From the NCBI GenBank assembly GCA_937996615.1, contig CALKVD010000014.1:1-10985 (forward strand): DNA of 10,985 nucleotides, written 5' to 3'. Below, in pieces: positions 6,315-10,985 of this stretch. The stretch is from an uncultured Rickettsiales bacterium. Lineage in GTDB: Bacteria; Pseudomonadota; Alphaproteobacteria; Rickettsiales; Midichloriaceae. Position numbers and translations under genes: made by a program. The notes under the pieces were generated by a model. That model saw only the letters and a list, made by a program, of their open reading frames with translations, was not told the DNA's origin and did no database searches. Each line of letters begins with the position of its first letter. Position 1 is the stretch's first letter.

Positions 6315-6335
6315 CACAGAACTAATTATACTGTG
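6315..6335 (-). promoter_or_regulatory. TATAAT box with flanking inverted repeat upstream of thrS
   Basis: On the minus strand TATAAT occupies 6330-6325, about 35 nt before the thrS start. It is framed by CACAG (6315-6319) and CTGTG (6331-6335), a 5-bp inverted repeat around the box, suggesting a possible operator. A good -35 hexamer at normal spacing is not evident (TTTATA at 17 bp). A second TATAAT lies further upstream at 6428-6423, also with a weak -35 (TCAATT at 17 bp), so the active promoter cannot be decided by eye. Confidence 0.35.
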
Positions 6336-6481
6336 CATATATGATTATATAAAATTCAAAATAACCTTATAAATAAAGTTTTATCTATAGAATTTTATTA
6401 ACCAATAATAGATAATAGAGATATTATACTTTTTAGCAAGCTAGCAATTGACCCCAGGTTGTAATAGCTCACTCAAAAATA

Positions 6482-7669
6482 TTATAATACCAGTTGCGTT
6501 CGCGGAATAATAGCCTTGATGGTTTCAGCATGATTTACATCAGATGTAGTTAAAAACACTTGAGCATTTAACTTATCAAGAGCAGTAATAATACTAGCTT
6601 GCCTTGATTTATCTAAATATGCCAAAGCATCGTCCAATAACAAAACCATTCTAGCATCTAGCTGTTTATTTTGCCTTAGATAGTTATCAAGTCTGATTGA
6701 ATGGCCTAAAAGCAGAGTAAGGAGCAAAATTTTTTGTTCTCCTGTAGAGCAAAATTTTGCATTTAGATTATTATGTGACAAATGCACTATAATGTCGCTA
6801 CGGTGGATGCCAAATGTTGATTGCTTTACTTTAGAATCTATTGTTCGATGGTTTTGGAATTTACTTTGGATCAAAGCCAAAATTTCTTGATATTCAACCT
6901 TATCGCTAAGACTAGAACAAAAATCAAGTAAATCAGTATTGTCCAAATTAGGTACTAATTCCATCACTATTGCTTCAATCGCCCCACTAATTTTCATTGT
7001 GGCGCCGAGTAGGTCTGCTGGTAGATTTTCCATTTGTAGACTGACTATTTGAGCAATGATTACTCTAGCACATGCGATATTTAAAGCCAAAACGGATAGA
7101 GATGATTCAATGCCGCGAAGCCATACATCATCGACACATCCCGCCTTCAAAAGTCGCAACCTGGATTTCAAGTAATGGTTGTATTTAGCACAATTCGTTG
7201 CATGCCATGGAAAAAATGAATATACCATCCGGTCTAAAAACCGTCGGCGCACTGCTGAAGATTCAATAAACAAACTGTCCATTTCCGGCACTAACCACAA
7301 TATTCTCATTTTTTCTAATAAATCTTGAGCATTGATTAGAGTATCATCATCGCGACAGAGATGCTTGCGTTTTTTCTCTATTTGATATGAACAAACAAGG
7401 CTGGATCCATCGTCTAAAACAAAACGACTTTGCCATGGTACTTGCCCTAAAATATCTTGATTATAAGTACAAATTTCAGCAAAATTAGAAGCCCTAAACC
7501 CACGCCCCGGAATCAGTAACGAAATTGCTTCAATAACGCTGGTCTTACCAGAACCATTCGGGGCGCAAAACACAACAAAATCACTAGATACTAAAGAATG
7601 ATAATATTTGTGATTACGGAAGTTAGTTAAAGTTATTTCAGAAATTGAATTTACAGCCAGCTCTCCCAT
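6482..7669 (-). CDS. recF: DNA replication and repair protein RecF
   Basis: RecF is an SMC/ABC-like ATPase that, with RecO and RecR, loads RecA at gaps in single-stranded DNA. Starting at ATG 7669 the protein has 395 residues and begins 'MGELAVNSISEITLTNFRNH'; the segment LTNFRNH is the conserved start of RecF. Walker A is APNGSGKT (36-43), with alanine in place of the usual first glycine. 'GIHRSD' is at 287-292, the ABC signature 'STGEQKILLL' begins at about 308, and Walker B 'VLLLDDALAYLD' is near 342-353; its second acidic residue is D rather than E. The frame is open to GTG 7744, preceded by AAGGGG, which would add 25 residues overlapping the end of dnaN; I prefer 7669 from family length, although no ribosome binding site precedes it. 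It starts 32 nt after the dnaN stop, so the two are very likely co-transcribed. Confidence 0.95.
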   Translation of the reverse strand: MGELAVNSISEITLTNFRNHKYYHSLVSSDFVVFCAPNGSGKTSVIEAISLLIPGRGFRASNFAEICTYNQDILGQVPWQSRFVLDDGSSLVCSYQIEKKRKHLCRDDDTLINAQDLLEKMRILWLVPEMDSLFIESSAVRRRFLDRMVYSFFPWHATNCAKYNHYLKSRLRLLKAGCVDDVWLRGIESSLSVLALNIACARVIIAQIVSLQMENLPADLLGATMKISGAIEAIVMELVPNLDNTDLLDFCSSLSDKVEYQEILALIQSKFQNHRTIDSKVKQSTFGIHRSDIIVHLSHNNLNAKFCSTGEQKILLLTLLLGHSIRLDNYLRQNKQLDARMVLLLDDALAYLDKSRQASIITALDKLNAQVFLTTSDVNHAETIKAIIPRTQLVL

Positions 7670-7701
7670 GAAACAATTTAAAATTTGCCAATTTATTTTG
7701 T

Positions 7702-8862
7702 TTATGTGCTGCTTAATTGCATCGGCATTAGAATATAGCGACACCCCTTATTCTTTTGATCAATGACCAAAACAGGACTAACGTTATCAATCATTCTGAC
7801 TTCAACCGAATCACCTTCAATCACACTTAAGGTATCCATTACATATCTGGAATTCATTAAGATATCTATCACTGCTATTTCACCAGAATCTGTTGCAATC
7901 TCTTGCAGAGCAGAACTGCGGTTTTGACCTTGATTTTCAGCTATAATACCCAATATATTAGTATTAAATTCAAGTCTCACAGTTTTGACTTTACCCTCAG
8001 ATATAGTACTAACCAAATCTATTGCTCGACTAAATTCCTTGGTTGAGATAGTAGCAGCAGCATTACATTTTATTGGTAGCGCCGCCTCATAATTAGGAAA
8101 CACAGCATCAACAAGTTTTGAGACTAATACAACATTAGGTAGTACTAATCTCATTCTATGGTTGCCTATCTCAACTTGTATTGGCTGATCGATTTGGTAT
8201 TCTTCTAGCAATTTGCTAATTTCTAATACGGATTTCCGTGGAATAATCACTCCTTTAATGTTTTCTGCCCCTCTAGGCGCTTCTATCTCAACTTTTGCTA
8301 AACGATGTATATCTGTTGCAACTGCACATAGCATATTGTTACCTTCTGGATCTTTGAGATTGTGCAGATATATACCATTGAGATAGTAACGAGTTTCACC
8401 ACTTGCCATTGCGTGCTTACTTTTAGAAAGCAAAAAATTTATTACACCGGTAGTAGTTTCAAATTGATGTTGAGGTTCAAGGAATTCGCCAAAAGTTGGA
8501 AATGAATCTGCTTCAAGGCATGGCAAAACAAACTTACTATTATTAGCCTTAACAAATATCGTACCGCTTTTGATATTTTCCAGATCAAAATACACTTCAT
8601 TACAATTAAATATTTTGCGAATAACATCGTATAGAGGCTGTACCACCGTGGTAAATGATATACCTATCATATCGCTTGGTACCTCGGATTCAAATGATGA
8701 ACTGATATTGATATCCATATCTGTAGTTGTAAGTTTGATCTCGTTCAAAAGCAGATCAACTTTGACATGCTCAAGAATCGGGACAGCATTACGTCTTTCA
8801 ACTATAGATTGCACCACAGCTAGTGATGATAGAAGATTTTCTCGCGATACTTTTAATAACAT
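7702..8862 (-). CDS. dnaN: DNA polymerase III subunit beta (sliding clamp)
   Basis: DnaN forms a homodimeric ring that encircles DNA and tethers the replicative polymerase and other enzymes. The 386-residue protein has the usual size for three similar domains (about 1-125, 130-255 and 260-386). Recognisable segments are 'RNAVPILEHVKV' in domain 1 (normally R-T-PIL-NV), 'TDIHRLA' in domain 2 (normally TDGHRLA), the 'FPNYE' segment (normally FPDY) and the C-terminal 'YILMPM' (376-381), which forms part of the pocket for clamp-binding peptides. Five residues follow that motif. Start ATG 8862 fits the family start 'MLLKVSRENLL'. It lies 128 bp downstream of folB and just upstream of recF; dnaN-recF is an ancient replication gene pair, here without dnaA in view. 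Some promoter-like AT-rich sequence lies at 8870-8940, but no convincing -35/-10 pair. Confidence 0.97.
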   Translation of the reverse strand: MLLKVSRENLLSSLAVVQSIVERRNAVPILEHVKVDLLLNEIKLTTTDMDINISSSFESEVPSDMIGISFTTVVQPLYDVIRKIFNCNEVYFDLENIKSGTIFVKANNSKFVLPCLEADSFPTFGEFLEPQHQFETTTGVINFLLSKSKHAMASGETRYYLNGIYLHNLKDPEGNNMLCAVATDIHRLAKVEIEAPRGAENIKGVIIPRKSVLEISKLLEEYQIDQPIQVEIGNHRMRLVLPNVVLVSKLVDAVFPNYEAALPIKCNAAATISTKEFSRAIDLVSTISEGKVKTVRLEFNTNILGIIAENQGQNRSSALQEIATDSGEIAVIDILMNSRYVMDTLSVIEGDSVEVRMIDNVSPVLVIDQKNKGCRYILMPMQLSST

Positions 8863-8968
8863 TGCTATAAGTGAAATTAAGTTATTTTTATAATTTGATC
8901 CAAGATGAATTAACCATATAATTTATACAAAGTAAACTAGTAAGTAACCTGCATATCGATTATGCCGC

Positions 8969-8984
8969 ACTATCGACAGATAGT
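8969..8984 (-). terminator. Small hairpin after folB
   Basis: ACTATC (8969-8974), loop GACA and GATAGT (8979-8984) form a perfect 6-bp stem with a four-base loop, 6 nt after the folB stop on the minus strand. There is no T run behind it, so its role as a terminator is doubtful. Confidence 0.25.
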
Positions 8985-8990
8985 CTGAAT

Positions 8991-9461
8991 TTAAAACAAT
9001 TCAAAAGGCAAAGTTATAGTAAATGATATATCACCATAAACCCCAATAACCGGAGCATTTTGTTTGTAGACTGTGACGCTGATTAAGCTTTGATTCACTC
9101 TATTATTTTTGAGAAATAGCGATATTCCTTGGTAGATCTCTGCGCATAAATGCTCAATTAGATTGAACCTTTTTTCTCGTTTGAGGTCAGAATTTAGTTT
9201 TGTACTTTGATGATTTTGAATTTGTTGGATTGCAAGGCAACTTTCTTCTCCCGCTATAAAAGCACGAATATATTCTACTGCTTTACTGTAGCAAATAGTG
9301 TCTCTTAATTGATCTGTTTTAGCCCCTAATGGCAATTTGGGTAATTGTATGCTAAAATCAACTCTGACAGTTTGTTTAGCTTCTTGTTCAGTAACATTAC
9401 AACCTAAATAAACATCAAGACGCAAATCAGAAATCTGCAGTTTATATTCTTCTTGCTTCAT
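8991..9461 (-). CDS. folB: Dihydroneopterin aldolase family protein with internal insertion
   Basis: FolB converts 7,8-dihydroneopterin to 6-hydroxymethyl-dihydropterin in folate synthesis (cytosolic, normally an octamer). Family features in the 156-residue protein: the start 'YKLQISDLRLDVYLGCNVTEQE' (normally I-I-DL-V---IGV---E), with E25 or E27 at the active-site glutamate position; 'DTICYSKAVEYI' with Y58; 'RFNLIEHLCAEI' with E103; and 'VTVYKQNAPVIG' with catalytic lysine K133. It is some 30-40 residues longer than the usual 115-125. The excess is about residues 72-97, rich in Q, N, S and K, between the 'YSKAVEYIRAFI' helix and 'RFNLIE', which are normally joined by a few residues. The frame is kept, so the protein may still fold. 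The related FolX epimerase is an alternative, as the first motif is not typical. It is divergent from tsaC and upstream of dnaN. Confidence 0.85.
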   Translation of the reverse strand: MKQEEYKLQISDLRLDVYLGCNVTEQEAKQTVRVDFSIQLPKLPLGAKTDQLRDTICYSKAVEYIRAFIAGEESCLAIQQIQNHQSTKLNSDLKREKRFNLIEHLCAEIYQGISLFLKNNRVNQSLISVTVYKQNAPVIGVYGDISFTITLPFELF

Positions 9462-9585
9462 TTTGATAGCTTAATTATTTGTTTTAATGCTGTAGAATCT
9501 CGAAATTTAATAGCATATCACTATATCACAGTCAACAAATAAACTTTAATTTTATCTTTTATATCAAAAATATGTAAAATTTGTT

Positions 9586-9619
9586 TTTACAGCTGATATA
9601 TAACGTACTACTATACGTT
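9586..9619 (+). promoter_or_regulatory. Putative tsaC promoter with overlapping 18-bp inverted repeat
   Basis: TTTACA (9586-9591) and TACTAT (9609-9614) are spaced by 17 bp, a fair sigma-70 match, about 38 nt before the tsaC start. The -10 box lies inside a perfect inverted repeat, AACGTA-ctacta-TACGTT (9602-9619), which would be well placed for a repressor or other DNA-binding protein. A T-rich run (9629-9641) lies between it and the GTG start. The functional reading is inference. Confidence 0.45.
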
Positions 9620-9651
9620 GCATTATCATTTTTTATTTTTTAATTATCCTG

Positions 9652-10284
9652 GTGATAAAAGAAATAGTGTTAGCATTAAACAGTGGCAAGTTAATCTGCA
9701 CCATGACAGATACTTTGTATGGACTAATGTGCAATCCATTTGACGCAGAAGCAGTTGCAAATTTATACAAATTAAAAGGTAGGAAACCAGACAAACCACT
9801 ACCATTGCTTGCATCTTCCTTCAGTCAGCTTACTAGTTATGTCAGATACAATATATATGAACTTTGGTTAGCGCAGAAATTTTGGCCTGGCGCTCTAACT
9901 ATGATAATGGAACTAAGAAACGGAGTGCATAACAAAAACTGGGAAAAAATCGGGATCCAAAACAACGAAGCAGCGTTTCGAGTTCCAGCATCACCAGAAA
10001 TAATAAATCTGATTGAAGAATATTGTGGTTTATTGGTTGGTACTAGCGCAAATATTAGTGACCAGGCTAATATCAAGCATTTTGGAGAGTTGCAGCTCGA
10101 ATTAAATGAACATAATAGACCGATACCGCTGACATACTATTATACCAAAACTAAACCAAGCTTTGAGCAATCAACAATAATTAAAGTAGGAAGTAATGGT
10201 GAAATCAAAATGATACGAGAAGGTATGATTAGCTATAGTACTCTAGTTAACTATATAGAGTTAAAAAAGAATGGCGATATTTAG
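9652..10284 (+). CDS. tsaC: L-threonylcarbamoyladenylate synthase (TsaC/Sua5/YrdC)
   Basis: This enzyme makes threonylcarbamoyl-AMP from threonine, bicarbonate and ATP, the first step of the universal t6A37 modification of ANN-decoding tRNAs. The YrdC fold is complete in 210 residues: TDTLYGL (19-25), KGRKPDKPLPLL (42-53, the nucleotide and bicarbonate site), FWPGALTMI (78-86), FRVPASP (109-115), TSANISD (131-137), STIIKV (174-179) and IREGMI (188-193). There is no C-terminal Sua5 domain, so it is the short form. The start is GTG 9652; no in-frame ATG or upstream start fits, the family begins near here, and no Shine-Dalgarno sequence is visible. It is divergent from folB and 174 bp before miaB, which also modifies position 37 of tRNA, though on different tRNAs; a functional grouping is plausible but not shown. 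Confidence 0.94.
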   Translation: MIKEIVLALNSGKLICTMTDTLYGLMCNPFDAEAVANLYKLKGRKPDKPLPLLASSFSQLTSYVRYNIYELWLAQKFWPGALTMIMELRNGVHNKNWEKIGIQNNEAAFRVPASPEIINLIEEYCGLLVGTSANISDQANIKHFGELQLELNEHNRPIPLTYYYTKTKPSFEQSTIIKVGSNGEIKMIREGMISYSTLVNYIELKKNGDI

Positions 10285-10391
10285 AATATCACACTACGAT
10301 CAGTGCTTTCAATTATATATAAATAGCAAATTAATAATCTAAAATCACAAATCAGTTATTAATTTCCAAGTTCCCCCTTCTTCCTATATTG

Positions 10392-10473
10392 TTGCTTTTT
10401 TTGATAGTTTGATTACAATAGCAACCCAATCAATTAATAATTATATATAATAGCCACCTTGATTAACCAGGAG
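10392..10473 (+). promoter_or_regulatory. Promoter candidates and Shine-Dalgarno sequence before miaB
   Basis: One candidate promoter is TTGCTT (10392-10397) with TACAAT (10414-10419) at 16 bp. A perfect TATAAT at 10446-10451 has no good -35, but would start RNA at about 10458, roughly at the TTG taken as the miaB start. AGGAG at 10469-10473 is the clearest ribosome binding site in the window, yet it lies inside the reading frame, and the codon at the proper distance (10480) is AAT. This conflict bears directly on where miaB begins. Confidence 0.35.
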
Positions 10474-10985
10474 AAGTCCAATAAAAGCCTTTATATAAAA
10501 ACATATGGCTGCCAGATGAATGTTTACGATTCCAATAAAATGGCTGATCTGTTAAAGCCACATGGATTCCAGATAGTAGACGATATTACTCAATCTGATA
10601 TGGTAATCCTCAATACTTGCCATATTCGAGAAAAAGCATCGGAAAAAGTATATTCTGAACTTGGTAAAATAGCAATTTTAAAAAAAGCCAAAGCGGATAT
10701 TGGAAGCAGTATGTTTGTAGTAGTTGCTGGTTGTGTCGCGCAAGCAGAAGGTGAAGAAATGGTAAAAAGAGCTCCAGTTATCGACATTGTTGTGGGACCA
10801 CAATCTTATCACAACCTACCTATTTTACTTGAAGAAGTAAAACGAAAAAACTCGTGGGTTGTCAAATTAGATTTTGAACAAAACACTAAGTTCGACAATC
10901 TGGCGATAGACACAGGGATGCAGGGGCACTCCGCGTTTTTATCGATTCAAGAAGGGTGTGATAAATTTTGTCATTTTTGCTGCGT
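10459..10985 (+). CDS. miaB: tRNA-2-methylthio-N6-dimethylallyladenosine synthase MiaB, 3' partial
   Basis: MiaB is a radical-SAM methylthiotransferase that turns i6A37 into ms2i6A37 in tRNAs reading UNN codons. The visible 175 codons cover the N-terminal UPF0004 domain, with its three cluster cysteines C18 ('TYGCQMN'), C54 ('NTCHIREKA') and C92 ('AGCVAQAEG'), plus 'DIVVGPQSY'. The window ends just as the radical-SAM motif appears: CDKFCHFC, C167/C171/C174; the catalytic core and TRAM domain lie outside. Residue 175 is a further cysteine where rickettsial MiaB, as I recall, has valine. No in-frame ATG occurs before Met20, which is beyond the essential C18, so the start must be non-ATG. TTG 10459 is the only usual alternative; but AGGAG at 10469-10473 points to about 10480, where no start codon exists in this frame. 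Either TTG is used, the start codon is unusual, or the read has an error. Confidence 0.93.
   Translation, partial: MINQEKSNKSLYIKTYGCQMNVYDSNKMADLLKPHGFQIVDDITQSDMVILNTCHIREKASEKVYSELGKIAILKKAKADIGSSMFVVVAGCVAQAEGEEMVKRAPVIDIVVGPQSYHNLPILLEEVKRKNSWVVKLDFEQNTKFDNLAIDTGMQGHSAFLSIQEGCDKFCHFCC

Noticed and set aside
6291..6481. T-box riboswitch or tRNA-like leader before thrS
   Set aside because: No T-box consensus, no specifier stem and no tRNA-like arms are visible; T-boxes are not typical of alphaproteobacterial thrS.
1..10985. An undescribed multi-gene defence, secretion or biosynthetic system
   Set aside because: Every gene longer than 120 codons belongs to a known housekeeping family. The unexplained parts are small and show no linked set of unknown genes.

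Overview
The window is AT-rich chromosomal DNA from an alphaproteobacterium, most likely an intracellular member of the Rickettsiales. The inference rests on four things: SdhB closely follows the rickettsial form (N-terminal 'LPANSVV' and the block with 'TFRRSCREGVCGSC'); sdhB stands alone without sdhCDA, as I recall for Rickettsia; intergenic DNA is AT-rich with decayed mobile DNA; and most genes lack a clear Shine-Dalgarno sequence. Family (Rickettsiaceae or Midichloriaceae) cannot be settled by eye. Bases 1-15 are the end of the Illumina P5/TruSeq adapter, so base 1 is an untrimmed contig end, not genome.

Layout. Left part, plus strand: the 3' part of rpmE (ribosomal protein bL31), an unrecognised 116-residue protein with its own good promoter, and sdhB. 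From about 1930 to 2935 there is roughly 1 kb of decayed DNA: a possible sdhB terminator, a 285-bp element with 20-bp perfect terminal inverted repeats, a 51-codon ORF that may be cut by an insertion, and the frameshifted C-terminal remnant of an IS5-family (IS427-like) transposase ending against der. Middle part, minus strand, in order of transcription: folB (dihydroneopterin aldolase), dnaN (sliding clamp), recF (gap repair), thrS (threonyl-tRNA synthetase) and der (ribosome-assembly GTPase). dnaN and recF are tightly linked. Right part, plus strand, divergent from folB: tsaC/sua5 (threonylcarbamoyl-AMP synthase) and the first 175 codons of miaB, cut by the window end inside its radical-SAM cysteine motif.

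Function. The genes are housekeeping: translation (bL31, ThrRS, Der), tRNA modification next to the anticodon (TsaC for t6A37, MiaB for ms2i6A37), replication and repair (DnaN, RecF), folate synthesis (FolB) and respiration (SdhB). I see no defence system, CRISPR array, secretion cluster, tRNA or rRNA, and no convincing new multi-gene system. The points most worth checking are the inverted-repeat element, the transposase remnant, an unusual internal insertion in FolB, the missing canonical start of miaB, palindromes over promoter-like sites, and the unrecognised small protein.
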